Shown here: one piece after another, positions 17,151 to 26,251 of the stretch | Position numbering within the stretch: the stretch's first letter is position 1 | How the letters are laid out: each line of letters starts with the position of its first letter | Assembly: GCA_002717505.1 (NCBI GenBank) | Contig: PBEB01000071.1 | Location: forward strand, 1-64,000 | Source of the DNA: Leptospiraceae bacterium | Lineage (GTDB): Bacteria > Spirochaetota > Leptospiria > Leptospirales > Leptonemataceae | DNA length: 64,000 nucleotides | Direction: 5' to 3' | Position numbers and translations under genes: made by a program | Notes under the pieces: generated by a model | Databases searched by the model: none | Seen by the model: the letters and a program-made list of their open reading frames with translations, nothing else | Told to the model about the DNA's origin: nothing

Positions 17151-17876
17151 TTATTTCTGAAGACGCTGCTTCCACCAGTCTTCCGTTGGCATGCGATCAA
17201 ATACCATTCGGCCTTTTTCTTTGCCTACCGGATAATCGAACTCCAGATGAAAGGCCCATAGGGCCAGTCTGTAGTCTGGTAGGCCCTGGTTGGCGTATCG
17301 CGCTTCACCGCAGAGCGGAAGGCCCCGTCGGTTGAGCTGGTAGCGAATCTGATGAAATCGCCCGGTGATTAAATCGATTTCCAGCACGGTGTGATCGGCA
17401 GGACTGAGATCGTTTCGAATGGCATACCGCAGTCTGGCCAGCTTCGCTCCTGTTTCCCCTTCGTTGCAGTGCACGGCCATTCGTCTGGATTCATCCTTGC
17501 GATAGATGTCTTTAAGCTCCCCCTGGTCGGATCCTAGCTGATGCAAAGTGTGTTCTGGAGAAAAAGGCACCATGGCCAGGTACCTTTTGATTACCCTGGA
17601 TTCTCGGATTTCTTCAGACAGTCTGGCTGCAGCTTTGGAAGTGAGTGCAAAGACCATCAATCCTCCGGTAGAGCGATCCAGTCGATGCAGGAGTCCCATG
17701 TAAACATTACCGGGCTTGTTTCGACTGGTCTTGATGTAATCTTTTAGATAGGACAGTAGATCTCCGCTTCCCGATGCATCCTCCTGACTCAGCAGGCCCG
17801 GAGGTTTTACCACCACAAGGATGTGATTGTCCTCATAGATGATTTCCGGTATATCTCTCTTGAAATCTGAATTCAT
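17151..17876 (-). CDS. RluA-family pseudouridine synthase
   Basis: A 241-residue enzyme isomerising uridine to pseudouridine in rRNA or tRNA. It has the catalytic motif HRLDRSTGGLMVFA with the essential Asp at about residue 67, the opening IIYEDNHILVVVKPPGLLSQ, and the KRYLAMV and GRFHQIRYQLNRRGLPLCGEARYA blocks of the family. It lacks an N-terminal S4 domain, like RluA and TruC rather than RluC/RluD. The target RNA site cannot be told. The TonB-like gene lies upstream on the same strand with a 30-nt gap. Confidence 0.92.
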   Translation of the reverse strand: MNSDFKRDIPEIIYEDNHILVVVKPPGLLSQEDASGSGDLLSYLKDYIKTSRNKPGNVYMGLLHRLDRSTGGLMVFALTSKAAARLSEEIRESRVIKRYLAMVPFSPEHTLHQLGSDQGELKDIYRKDESRRMAVHCNEGETGAKLARLRYAIRNDLSPADHTVLEIDLITGRFHQIRYQLNRRGLPLCGEARYANQGLPDYRLALWAFHLEFDYPVGKEKGRMVFDRMPTEDWWKQRLQK

Positions 17877-17906
17877 TCCAATGCCTGTGGCCGCTGGCTC
17901 CGATCT

Positions 17907-18395
17907 TCACAGGCGAAACCGAACCGAGAAGCGCCGGGAAGCTGAGATTTCCGGCCACTGCCATTGCCGGATGCTGCTTTTTACCTGGTCATCCAGAACT
18001 GCGAATCCTGAACTCTGGTCTATTCTGAGTTCTGTTAGTCTGCCCTTCTCCAATCGCACGAATGCAATCACTGTTCCCTGAATTTCCTGGCTCACAGCCA
18101 GGGCCGGGTAGGGAATGGATTGTTTTAAGTTTCCAATGCTTTGCGAAAACAGGGCTTCTGCATTATGGGACCCATCCGATTCTTTTGATCCCGGCCCCGC
18201 GTTCTCTTCGGAAAGATTTTCCGAGGTATTTCCAGTGCTTTCTTCGGAGCTTATGGAAAATCCAGACATGGTTTGTACGAGATTGGTATCCGAGTTGTCC
18301 CGATCGAATGTTAAGAATAGACTCAGCAGCAATATCGAGTGTGCTACGAAGCTGAGTCCCAGGTAGAACCAGTAGCTGTCCTGAATTTTTTGCAC
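17907..18395 (-). CDS. TonB-like C-terminal protein
   Basis: 162 residues: one N-terminal transmembrane anchor (about 8-29), a Ser/Glu/Asn-rich spacer (about 35-95), and a TonB-type C-terminal domain at about 95-160 (IPYPALAVSQEIQGTVIAFVRLEKGRLTELRIDQSSGFAVLDDQVKSSIRQWQWP). Such proteins transmit inner-membrane proton motive force to outer-membrane receptors. It lacks the Pro-rich spacer of classic TonB and is short. No exbB or exbD lies nearby. A second TonB-like protein is encoded at 26252. Either could energise the B12 receptor at 33924; this is inference. Confidence 0.8.
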   Translation of the reverse strand: MQKIQDSYWFYLGLSFVAHSILLLSLFLTFDRDNSDTNLVQTMSGFSISSEESTGNTSENLSEENAGPGSKESDGSHNAEALFSQSIGNLKQSIPYPALAVSQEIQGTVIAFVRLEKGRLTELRIDQSSGFAVLDDQVKSSIRQWQWPEISASRRFSVRFRL

Positions 18396-18517
18396 TTTGA
18401 CTCTTCCGGAAATCTTGCAAAGATGAACTCACTCACCATGGAGGATGGCTATTGGCTTCGAGGCCAACTATCCTTTAACTCCACCGATTGTGTGGAGCGA
18501 TGGGAATCCTGAAAGGC

Positions 18518-19264
18518 TTATTCCAGATAGAATGTATAGCCCATTCGTGCGAATCGATTATGCCCCCGAATTAAGTTCGCGGATTGAAACGCCCCGATGG
18601 AACGAGTGAGCACCATCACAGCAGCCACCTGACCGCCATTCTTTGAGATATCAAACGGCTCCTGAAACCAGTTTCGTCCTGCGGCCCAGATCAAGAACGA
18701 ATCCACCAGAAAGTACATGATGGTGCGATAGTAGGTTTGCCCGGTGGTTAAGCGAGGGGAATCCCAGGAGGTGTACATTACACCGGCCCAGGGCGCCAGG
18801 AAGTTCAGTCCCTGGGCATATAGATGGGATTTCTCATACAGAGTGATGGGTTCCGGCAAATATTCCTGTCTGGGAACTTCAATGAATCCCTTGAGCTCTA
18901 GAATTCGAGTAATGCTCTTTACATCCCCGGAATCTCCTTCCAATCGGATGATTGTATTCTTGTTATTCAGTGAGACCGTGCCGGTATAGATACTGTAGTT
19001 ATAGGGAGAAAAGAAATCCGATGACCAGGCTTTGCTGAAACCCAGGGTCTCCTCTTCTTCCGAGTAACCATCTTTCTGGAATTCATCCAGAATGCCCGGC
19101 AGTTTCGACTCCGCCACCTGCAGCTCCAGAGGCGTTTGATAGACCCCGAAGGTATCGGCTGCCAGCCCGGATGTGCTCAGAGCGCAAATTAAAGCGATGG
19201 TCAGTATTTTTCCAGCCAGTGTGGCCGGCTGCATTCCCAGGAATTTATCCGTGGTTTTGAGATA
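18518..19264 (-). CDS. Exported protein of unknown function
   Basis: About 248 residues with a signal-type segment (ILTIALICALSTSGLAA) ending in a probable signal peptidase I site near residue 35. The mature part has a Gln/Lys/Glu-rich early region and two moderately hydrophobic stretches late on (YRTIMYFLVDSFLIWAAG and QVAAVMVLTRSIGAFQSANLI), so the C-terminus may sit in a membrane. No family recognised. The start at 19264 is preferred to 19279 because GCGGA stands just before it. Its start overlaps the end of the CPBP protease gene, suggesting coupled translation. Confidence 0.6.
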   Translation of the reverse strand, partial: YLKTTDKFLGMQPATLAGKILTIALICALSTSGLAADTFGVYQTPLELQVAESKLPGILDEFQKDGYSEEEETLGFSKAWSSDFFSPYNYSIYTGTVSLNNKNTIIRLEGDSGDVKSITRILELKGFIEVPRQEYLPEPITLYEKSHLYAQGLNFLAPWAGVMYTSWDSPRLTTGQTYYRTIMYFLVDSFLIWAAGRNWFQEPFDISKNGGQVAAVMVLTRSIGAFQSANLIRGHNRFARMGYTFYLE

Positions 19265-19868
19265 CATAAGTTCCGCCAATCAGTACAGCATTGTAAACGG
19301 CATGGCTGATCATGGCCGCCGTCACATTCCATTGAATAAATATCAATCCAAATGCCAGTGAAGGAATCAGGAGAACAGGAGCAATGAAATAATCATGAGA
19401 AAAGAGGAAGCAGACAGTGGCAAAAGCCAGGGGGATCATTTTTGCAGCCTGCCTGGAGTGCCCGTGCTCCACCATGCTACCCATAAGATACCCCTGAATC
19501 ATAAATCGATAATACAGCTCTTCCACAATGGGGGTCCAGATCATGATAGCCAGGAGTCCGCCCACAGGAGGTAGGGCGGATTCCGATGCAGGAGACCAGA
19601 ACAATGCAATGAGCAGAACCAGAAATCCGGCTAGCAGACCCACCAGAAAGCCCCACAGTAGGGCTCGGGGCTCGGGGCGAAAGCTTCTGGAAAATGGCCG
19701 GGAATCGGAAAGCAGGATCCTGTATATAGGAATGATCAGAAGTAATAACAGACTGCCGGTGGCCGGACCTGCCAGGTATTCCGGGATTTTGGCTGCGAGA
19801 AAGGAATTAACCTCCCCGAATAGAAGCCGATAGAGTAGATGTACCGCGCCGGCCATCAAAAAGGCCAT
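19245..19868 (-). CDS. CPBP-family intramembrane metalloprotease
   Basis: A membrane protein of about 207 residues (222 if it starts at 19913) with several transmembrane helices. The family signature is present: TPIVEELYYRFMIQGYLMG carries the E-E-x-x-x-R motif, and FSHDYFIAP and WNVTAAMISHAVYNAVLIG supply the downstream histidines and Asn/His needed for metal binding and proteolysis. CPBP proteins cleave or protect membrane substrates (the CAAX prenyl protease/bacteriocin-immunity clan). The start is uncertain: upstream sequence continues open to 20084, deep into the divergent M23 gene, but 19868 avoids that overlap. It precedes the 18518 exported protein in the same direction. Confidence 0.8.
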   Translation of the reverse strand: MAFLMAGAVHLLYRLLFGEVNSFLAAKIPEYLAGPATGSLLLLLIIPIYRILLSDSRPFSRSFRPEPRALLWGFLVGLLAGFLVLLIALFWSPASESALPPVGGLLAIMIWTPIVEELYYRFMIQGYLMGSMVEHGHSRQAAKMIPLAFATVCFLFSHDYFIAPVLLIPSLAFGLIFIQWNVTAAMISHAVYNAVLIGGTYVSQNHG

Positions 19869-19894
19869 CCATGGCGATGGATACTCCCTGGACG

Positions 19895-20791
19895 ATGAAG
19901 AATACTGCGGCATTTGTCTTTTTGTTGGTGGCCCTTTCCCTGTCCACCGTTGATGGGCGGAAGCAGGAGTCCGGCGCATGGATCCCATCCCTGGAGAATT
20001 CGGCGCCGGAGCTTCAAGTCCTACGCGATCAGATTCGCACAAATCTACGCTCATCCTACCGGGAACAGCGCCTGGCTCTGCCACTGAGGATCTATCTTTA
20101 CCGGTTAAAAGAGAATGAGAATTTTTTTACTGTAGTGACTCGCACGGGACAGGATCCTGATACCATCGCTTCATTGAACGGTCTGGCCAACCCGGCCTCC
20201 GTGGGACCCGGGGATGTTCTTTTGATTCCCAATGCTCGAGGAGTATTTCGCAGGAATCGTTCTCTGGAAGAGGTTGCAGCGCTGAAAGAGAATTTACAGA
20301 AGCGACCGGCCAGCAGTGCAAATACAGATCAATTGCTGGAAGGATTTCGTTTTTATCCCGGCCGAAGGTTTGAACCCGAAGAACGATTCTACTTTCGCGG
20401 GCAGGGATTCGCCCATCCGTTGCCGGGAGCTGTACTTTCCAGTGGCTATGGTAATCGAAGGGATCCCATCAACAATCGAAAATCCTTTCATGGCGGAATC
20501 GATCTGGCTGCGAAAGTTGGCACTCCAGTGCTGGCCTCGGCTCCGGGAAAAGTAATCCATGCCGGTCCGGCCGGAGGTTACGGCAACCTGATTATCCTGG
20601 AGCATCGTTACGAATATACTACCTATTACGGGCATCTTTCAAAGATTCATGTAAAGAAAGGGGACTCTGTAAATCAGGGTCAGAAAATTGGAGAGGTGGG
20701 CAAAACCGGTCGAGTAACCGGTCCGCATCTACACTTCGAGATCCGTAAAGATGGCAAACATACTTCGCCATCGAAATTCTTTCATCCCTAG
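19895..20791 (+). CDS. LysM-M23 family murein metallopeptidase (or EnvC/NlpD-like activator)
   Basis: About 298 residues. A signal segment (AAFVFLLVALSLSTVDG) is followed by a LysM domain at about 75-120 (FFTVVTRTGQDPDTIASLNGL through GPGDVLLIPN) and an M23 domain at about 175-295. Zinc ligands and active-site motifs are intact: FHGGIDLA (HxxxD), YYGHLSKIHV and GPHLHFEI (HxH). An active cell-wall endopeptidase is therefore likely. LysM would target it to peptidoglycan. The annotated ATG at 19895 gives a normal signal peptide; an in-frame ATG at 19871 also exists. It is transcribed divergently from the CPBP protease and ends 20 nt from the convergent aminotransferase. Confidence 0.9.
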   Translation: MKNTAAFVFLLVALSLSTVDGRKQESGAWIPSLENSAPELQVLRDQIRTNLRSSYREQRLALPLRIYLYRLKENENFFTVVTRTGQDPDTIASLNGLANPASVGPGDVLLIPNARGVFRRNRSLEEVAALKENLQKRPASSANTDQLLEGFRFYPGRRFEPEERFYFRGQGFAHPLPGAVLSSGYGNRRDPINNRKSFHGGIDLAAKVGTPVLASAPGKVIHAGPAGGYGNLIILEHRYEYTTYYGHLSKIHVKKGDSVNQGQKIGEVGKTGRVTGPHLHFEIRKDGKHTSPSKFFHP

Positions 20792-20811
20792 ACCCCGACT
20801 CTGGTTGCAGT

Positions 20812-21954
20812 CTACAGATTGTTCAAGACTTCAGCGGCGCGCTCCACATCCTCAACGGTATTATAAATATGCGGAGCAATGCGACAGTACCCCCCGCGAT
20901 GAGTTACAATAATGCCATTCTGTTTCAGATGCGCACAGAGCTTTTCCGGTTCGCTATAGATTAGAGAAAGAATGCCGCTCCTGTTCTTATTCTCAAAGCG
21001 TACCGGCTGAATGGATGGGTTGCTCAGCTTCTGGAGAAATGCATCCTGAAGTTTCCAGTTATGATCCCTTACCTTCTCTATGCCGTTGGAGAGATGTACA
21101 TCTCTTATACATTTTTCCAGAGCTATTGCCAGAGATACAGGTACCGTAGAATATTCGAATCTCCGGCCATCTTCATAGGGCTGCCAGCTATGGTTCAGAT
21201 AATCCTGGCCTTGCTTCATCAAATCAGCTCCGGCCATGGTCTGATGAATCTTTTTGCGAAATTGCGGCGACGTATAGAGAAGACCGGTGCCCACAGGTCC
21301 CATCATCCACTTCCATCCAGAGGCGGCAATCGCAGAGACATTCCATTTCTCCGGATACAATGGCAGACAACCCATGCTCTGGGCTCCATCGATTACCAGA
21401 TCAATGCCTCGATCTGCACAGAGTTCACCCAGCTCCTGCACGTCGCATGCGAAACCGCTGGTAAACTGTACATGGCTGAGTCCAATCATTCGTGTGCGAT
21501 CTGTAATCAGCGCTTCTATGTCTTCCAGGACGAAGCCTCCTGGCATTCCATCCCTCTGACCTTCATGCATCTTTCGATCCGGGATAAGCTTCAGAACAAC
21601 TCCACGGTTCTTCTGGAGAACGTAGGGATAGTGGTTGGAAGGATACTCATGGACATAGCTAATGATTTCGTCACCGGGCTCAAAAGGATAGCCACCGGCG
21701 ATGGTAGAAAGACCTTCTGCGGTGTTTTTCATGAAAGACATATTCTCTGAACTGGTTTGGAGCAATTCGGCGGCTGCTTCTCGCAAGCTGCCTGGAACAG
21801 ATCCAAAGTCTGCAAAGGCCATCTGTCCTTTTTCTGCTCGTGCCTGCTCAAAGGCGGAACCGGCTTCCCAACCAGGGGCATACATAGGAGCAATACCGGA
21901 ATTGTTTAAATAGGTCCAGTTTTTGCGGATGGGAAATTGTTCAGAGGAGTGCAT
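20812..21954 (-). CDS. Class V pyridoxal-phosphate aminotransferase
   Basis: A 380-residue PLP enzyme of the NifS/isopenicillin-epimerase-like class V group. The PLP-binding lysine is in SGWKWMMGPVGTG, the cofactor-contact Asp/Gln in LVIDGAQSMGCLP, and the end of the fold is RGGYCRIAPHIYNTVEDVE. The active-site loop cysteine arrangement of SufS/IscS (R-S/T-G-x-x-C) is not clearly conserved, so cysteine desulfurase activity is uncertain. No suf or isc genes are adjacent. Substrate unknown. It is an isolated gene, convergent with the M23 gene. Confidence 0.85.
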   Translation of the reverse strand: MHSSEQFPIRKNWTYLNNSGIAPMYAPGWEAGSAFEQARAEKGQMAFADFGSVPGSLREAAAELLQTSSENMSFMKNTAEGLSTIAGGYPFEPGDEIISYVHEYPSNHYPYVLQKNRGVVLKLIPDRKMHEGQRDGMPGGFVLEDIEALITDRTRMIGLSHVQFTSGFACDVQELGELCADRGIDLVIDGAQSMGCLPLYPEKWNVSAIAASGWKWMMGPVGTGLLYTSPQFRKKIHQTMAGADLMKQGQDYLNHSWQPYEDGRRFEYSTVPVSLAIALEKCIRDVHLSNGIEKVRDHNWKLQDAFLQKLSNPSIQPVRFENKNRSGILSLIYSEPEKLCAHLKQNGIIVTHRGGYCRIAPHIYNTVEDVERAAEVLNNL

Positions 21955-22545
21955 GAGTCAATTCTACTGTCCTTTCCACAGTAGAAAGAACAATCGGGAC
22001 TGCGGTGCATAGTTTCCATGGCCGCCTGAGTAAGACACATCGCCTTGCATTGTTGGATGCGAGGCTAATCAGACAGCGGAAAGGTCAATGCGCGAAAGAA
22101 TTCATTCAAATTCCGAATAAAGCTCCGTTCCCATGAGAATTTCCGGAAGAAGCGGCGTGAAACTCGAATATCTCACCAATCAATCTGCTGGTCCTGGTGG
22201 GCCCCTGGTTCCGGCCGGGAAGGGAAGCCAGTCTTAGAGATGGGCCAAAAAACCGGAAAATAGATAGAAAATCATAATCCCCGGGGATTACTGAGACGTT
22301 TAGCCTGGTCAAAAATGATTGCCAGACCCGACAGATCCACGGACAGTGCCTGCAATTCCGTCCGATGACGGGTTTCTGGCATCGGGATACAGATCGAGCG
22401 TTCCATCGCCGATCATAGAGGAATAAATCGGCCACGGAATTCGGCTCCGGCCCGGTGTACTGTAGTAGACGAAGGTTCAGGCTCGGTCGTTAGAGTTTTT
22501 TGGCGGAAAAGGGAATAAAGTAATCATAATATTTTGGGAAATTCA
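21955..22545. other. Intergenic region, about 590 bases
   Basis: Between two divergently transcribed genes. ORFs here look spurious. Close to the right end, TTGGCG (from 22500) followed 19 nt later by CATAAT could be a loose promoter for the M23 gene at 22546, and GGGAA is its likely ribosome binding site. No RNA gene or repeat was recognised. Confidence 0.4.
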
Positions 22546-23337
22546 ATGAAGAAAGCACTGATTTCAATCGTTGCAGCACTGTTGCTGAGCACATCGCTCT
22601 GGGCCGGTCAACCGGAAGAGGGAGATGGGATCGGACTGGAGACTGTAACTATCGATAACAAAGTCATTCAAGTCTACAATGGTGTGATTGGACGCTGGGA
22701 AGAAACCGCCGGTCAATCGTTGCACGCTCTGGCCCATCGATTTGGCACCACCGTTCAAGAGATCTACAAAGTGAATCGCAACGATGTTGGCGGCGAATAC
22801 GTATTTGTTCCTATGAGCAAAGAGTTTTACGCTGAACTGATTCGCAGAGGCTATGGTCGTCGAATCCTTCAGGTGGATTCCAGAAAACTAATCTGGCCTG
22901 TAGAAACGCCTAACCGATCGTCCGGCTTTGGAAATCGTTTTGGCGGTCATCACAATGGCCTGGATTTCGCCTGTCCTTCCAAGACTATCGTAGTAGCAGC
23001 CATGGAAGGAACTGTGATTCGCTCCCAATGGATGGGTGGCTTCGGAAATGCAGTAGTGATTCGCCACAAAGATGGAACGGAAACCACCTACGCTCATAAT
23101 ACTAAAGTCCTGGTTCGCATTGGCGACGATGTACAGCGCGGTCAGGTAATCGCACTTTCTGGAAACACCGGTCGATCTACCGGACCTCACGTGCATCTGG
23201 AAGTAAGATACGAAAACGTTCCTCTGGATCCAGAGGACTTCTTGCAATACGGTCTGGCCCGGCCAGAAACCGTTGTACGTGAAAGACTGGAAGATCAGCC
23301 TTCTGAAGCTTCTGCTCTGAATCTGCAAGACCAATGA
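22546..23337 (+). CDS. LysM-M23 family murein metallopeptidase
   Basis: About 263 residues. Cleavable signal peptide (MKKALISIVAALLLSTSLWAG), a LysM domain at about residues 50-100 (ETAGQSLHALAHRFGTTVQEIYKVNR through YVFVPMS) and an M23 domain at about 120-235 with HHNGLDFACPS (HxxxD), TTYAHNTKVLV and GPHVHLEVRYE (HxH). Active-site residues are intact. The start at 22546 gives a standard signal peptide; a TTG at 22534 adds four residues. Its stop overlaps the next gene by 4 nt (ATGA), so it is translationally coupled to a HAD phosphatase. This is the second LysM-M23 enzyme in the window. Confidence 0.91.
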   Translation: MKKALISIVAALLLSTSLWAGQPEEGDGIGLETVTIDNKVIQVYNGVIGRWEETAGQSLHALAHRFGTTVQEIYKVNRNDVGGEYVFVPMSKEFYAELIRRGYGRRILQVDSRKLIWPVETPNRSSGFGNRFGGHHNGLDFACPSKTIVVAAMEGTVIRSQWMGGFGNAVVIRHKDGTETTYAHNTKVLVRIGDDVQRGQVIALSGNTGRSTGPHVHLEVRYENVPLDPEDFLQYGLARPETVVRERLEDQPSEASALNLQDQ

Positions 23338-24260
23338 CAGCAACCGGTGCCGACCAATGGACACCGGAAAATCGGAAACGGATGGAAAGCCTGCTTGAGG
23401 GACCTCCCGGGCAGGCCGTTTTCGACTTCGACAATACTCTAATTCACGGCGACCTGGGCGAAGCCTGCATGTACTACATTGCCTTTCAGGGGTTGGTCCG
23501 GGCTGATCTGGATGAGTTCTGGAATGAAATTGCGCATCCATCCCTGTCCAACAAGACCCTGGATAGAATTCGAGCATCCTGGGACCGCAACCAGGCCTTT
23601 GAAGATTTGCAGGCTCATCTGGAATGGGTGGATGAACTCCTGGGGCTCTACGAAACCCTGGTTCAGACTGCCGGTCTGGAACAAGCTTATCGCTGGACCA
23701 GAAGCCTGTTTGGAAACCAACCAGAGAAAGAACTGAGAAGCATTGCTACCTATGTTTTTCAGGACGAGTCCCGAATGCCGGTAGATTTTGAGGAACTGCC
23801 ATCCGGACGAAAGATTCCTCGAGGCATTCGAATCATTCCAGAGATTTTCCAGCTAATCCAGTCCATGCTACAGTCTGGCTGGACTGTTCGGATCATAACC
23901 GCCTCACCGGAGCCCACGATCCAGTCGGTAATTCAGCACTGGAACCTGGAAGAGGCAGCCGTTCGAGGAATGAGGCTGAAGCGAAAAGATGATATGCTTC
24001 TGCCCTATATTGAGGAGCCCATGACTTTTGGGCCGGGCAAAGTCCAGGCCATACGAGAACTGGATGATCGGGCCATTGATTTCGCCGCTGGCGACTCCTT
24101 TACAGACCTGGATATGCTTCGGGCCGCAGGTATGGCCTTGCTGGTGGATCGAGGAAAGGAAGATCTGCGAGGTTTGGCGGAGCAGGAAGGATTTTTGATT
24201 CAATCCTTTGAAGTAGCGGATCCTGAAGGAAACAAGGACTATCGTCCAGTGGGGCATTGA
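23334..24260 (+). CDS. HAD-superfamily phosphatase (SerB/HAD-IB-like)
   Basis: A 308-residue HAD enzyme. Motif I is AVFDFDNTLIHGD near residue 30 (D-x-D-x-T), motif II is RIITASPEP near 185, motif III is a Lys in GKVQAI, and motif IV is FAAGDSFTDLDML near 245. A large helical cap (about 45-160) between motifs I and II fits the C1 cap of phosphoserine phosphatase-like enzymes. The substrate could be a phosphoserine, phosphocholine-like or lipid phosphate head group. Overlap with the upstream M23 gene points to one transcript. Confidence 0.85.
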   Translation: MTATGADQWTPENRKRMESLLEGPPGQAVFDFDNTLIHGDLGEACMYYIAFQGLVRADLDEFWNEIAHPSLSNKTLDRIRASWDRNQAFEDLQAHLEWVDELLGLYETLVQTAGLEQAYRWTRSLFGNQPEKELRSIATYVFQDESRMPVDFEELPSGRKIPRGIRIIPEIFQLIQSMLQSGWTVRIITASPEPTIQSVIQHWNLEEAAVRGMRLKRKDDMLLPYIEEPMTFGPGKVQAIRELDDRAIDFAAGDSFTDLDMLRAAGMALLVDRGKEDLRGLAEQEGFLIQSFEVADPEGNKDYRPVGH

Positions 24261-24417
24261 ATCTGCTCGTTGCGTTCATCGAACGGTAAATATGCCTCTG
24301 TTGCCTATTGCTCTGGAGATACCCCGGGATCTTTCGTTACCAGATGCATAGATCAGCTTCAAGAAAGCGCCATACGACCTCCATTTACTGAGCGAGTCGA
24401 AGATTCCGTTAATTAGA

Positions 24418-25104
24418 ATGCATAAGATTACACTGACCATTGCAGGCATGCCTGTGGGGCATCCCGGAGAAATTGCCGTTGCGACCGTGGAGCTGGCCGA
24501 TCACTGCCATTTTATTCTCTGCGAAAGCAAACGGGGGGCCCAGACCCATTTCAAGCGAGCCGGGCTGGAGATTCCGGATGAACGGTTTGTGGTCTTCGAC
24601 AAGAAGACTCGAACCGAGCAGTATGATTCCTTTCTGGAAGAACTTATTGATCTCAGTCTGAAGCATCCGGTGCAGCTGCTTCTGGTTTCGGATGCTGGAA
24701 TGCCCATGATAGAAGATCCAGGCAGAAACTGGGTTGAGCTCGGGGAAAGGAATGGGTTTCAGATTCAGCTCATCGGAGGTCCTACAGCCATTACCTCTGC
24801 CATTGCTCGTGCGGGATTGAACGGTCCATTCACATTCGCTGGATTTCCGCCCCGAGAGAAAAAAGCCCGCTCATCCTTCTTTTCTGGCTCGGGCTCTAGC
24901 AAGCATACCTTTGGTTTCTATGAGGCTCCACACCGAGTTCCGGACATCCCTGCAGAGCTGAGCTCCAGTCTTTCCGGAAATCCCAATGTGTTCATTGCCC
25001 TGAATCTGGGCCAGAGCGATGAACAGATTTTCCGAATGAAAGCCCGGGAATTAAAGAGTCTTCGATTACCCAAAAAGCCCGCAGTGTTTCTGGTCTATCA
25101 TTAG
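24418..25104 (+). CDS. RsmI-like tetrapyrrole-methylase-family SAM methyltransferase
   Basis: A 228-residue protein of the RsmI family, which 2'-O-methylates cytidine 1402 of 16S rRNA. Recognisable blocks are the start GMPVGHPGEIAVATVELA (glycine-rich SAM loop, equivalent to PIGNLxDI), LLLVSDAGMPMIEDPG (equivalent to SDAGTPxISDPG), IGGPTAITSAIARAGL and FTFAGFPPREKKAR. It is shorter than typical RsmI (about 280 residues), because the C-terminal region after the catalytic domain is missing, and several motif residues are altered. It may be a divergent RsmI paralogue with a different RNA or other substrate. Confidence 0.75.
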   Translation: MHKITLTIAGMPVGHPGEIAVATVELADHCHFILCESKRGAQTHFKRAGLEIPDERFVVFDKKTRTEQYDSFLEELIDLSLKHPVQLLLVSDAGMPMIEDPGRNWVELGERNGFQIQLIGGPTAITSAIARAGLNGPFTFAGFPPREKKARSSFFSGSGSSKHTFGFYEAPHRVPDIPAELSSSLSGNPNVFIALNLGQSDEQIFRMKARELKSLRLPKKPAVFLVYH

Positions 25105-25220
25105 TCATTCGATCATTCCTGGCAGATGTGGGCCCTGGTTCCGCTATTCTTCCGGGCCGGGCTGGCCAGGAGGCATAAAAACCGCTGGATTACAGAAGCC
25201 GGCCGGCTTACCTTGTAGGG

Positions 25221-26225
25221 ATGATCCCCGAACGGTCCCTGCGAATGACCGAGCTTCCAGATGATCTAAGTCTGCGTCCCGAAAGCCTGGAGCAATTCAT
25301 CGGTCAGGCGGTGCTCAAAGAACGTTTGCGGGTTTCCGTAGATGCGGCCCTGCATCGCGGCGAGGTCCTGGATCATGTACTGTTTTCCGGTCCCCCTGGT
25401 CTGGGAAAGACAACACTGGCTGCCATCATCGCTCGTGAGATGGGTAGTAATCTTCATTCCACCAGCGCTCCTGCCATCACGAAACCCGGGGATCTGGCTC
25501 GCATGCTCACTCTTCTGGAAAAAGGCGATGTGCTATTCATAGATGAAATTCACAGGCTGAACCGTCAATGCGAAGAGATACTTTATCCGGCCATGGAAGA
25601 TGGAGTCATCGACCTGGTGCTGGGAGAAGGAGTGGCTGCAAGAAGTGTCAAGATCCATCTCAAGCCATTTACCCTGGTGGGCGCCACCACGCGGTCGGGA
25701 ATGCTTTCTGCGCCATTGAAGAATCGATTTGGACTGGATTTGAAACTGGATTTTTACGATACCGAAGATCTTTCCATGATATTAAAGCGTACGTCCCAGG
25801 TTCTGGCATTGAAACTGGAAGATGATGCTACCCTGGAAATCGCCCACCGAGCCCGGATGACGCCACGAGAAGCGAATCGACTGTTGCGTAGAATTCGTGA
25901 CTATGCTACAGTGGAGCAGGTGGATGTCATTGGATCGGACTTTGTGCAGGATTGTCTGGAGCGAATGGGCATCGACACAAAAGGATTGAATGAACTGGAC
26001 CGAAAGGTACTGCGTCTGATGATTGAAAGGTATGGCGGAGGACCTGTTGGCCTGAAGACTCTGGCCGCCCTGGTGGATGAAGAGGACCGAACGCTGGAAG
26101 AAGACCATGAGCCTTTTATGCTGCGGCTTGGATTGATCGAAAAGAGCCCTCAGGGTCGCAGAGTTACCCGAGCCGCCTACGATCACTTTGGTATTCAATA
26201 CTCTTCCTCAGACTTATTCTCCTGA
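25221..26225 (+). CDS. ruvB: Holliday junction branch-migration helicase RuvB
   Basis: A 334-residue AAA+ motor which with RuvA drives branch migration of Holliday junctions. The domains are in order: AAA+ core with Walker A FSGPPGLGKTTLA (about residue 57), Walker B VLFIDEIHRLN (about 107), sensor I LVGATTRSGMLSAPLKNRFG with arginine finger, and the C-terminal winged helix GGGPVGLKTLAALVDEEDRTLEE through RVTRAAYDHFG. Length is standard. ruvA and ruvC are not adjacent. A second Met at residue 9 (MTELPDD) is a possible start. Confidence 0.98.
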   Translation: MIPERSLRMTELPDDLSLRPESLEQFIGQAVLKERLRVSVDAALHRGEVLDHVLFSGPPGLGKTTLAAIIAREMGSNLHSTSAPAITKPGDLARMLTLLEKGDVLFIDEIHRLNRQCEEILYPAMEDGVIDLVLGEGVAARSVKIHLKPFTLVGATTRSGMLSAPLKNRFGLDLKLDFYDTEDLSMILKRTSQVLALKLEDDATLEIAHRARMTPREANRLLRRIRDYATVEQVDVIGSDFVQDCLERMGIDTKGLNELDRKVLRLMIERYGGGPVGLKTLAALVDEEDRTLEEDHEPFMLRLGLIEKSPQGRRVTRAAYDHFGIQYSSSDLFS

Positions 26226-26251
26226 TTCAATATTCCCCGCTTTTTCTTAAA

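Noticed and set aside
20812..21954. Cysteine desulfurase (SufS/IscS) for the class V aminotransferase
   Set aside because: The catalytic-loop cysteine context of desulfurases is not clear and no suf/isc partner genes are adjacent.
22106..22435. 109-residue minus-strand ORF in the gap before the second M23 gene
   Set aside because: Atypical amino-acid composition (Arg/Cys/Trp-rich) and no start context.
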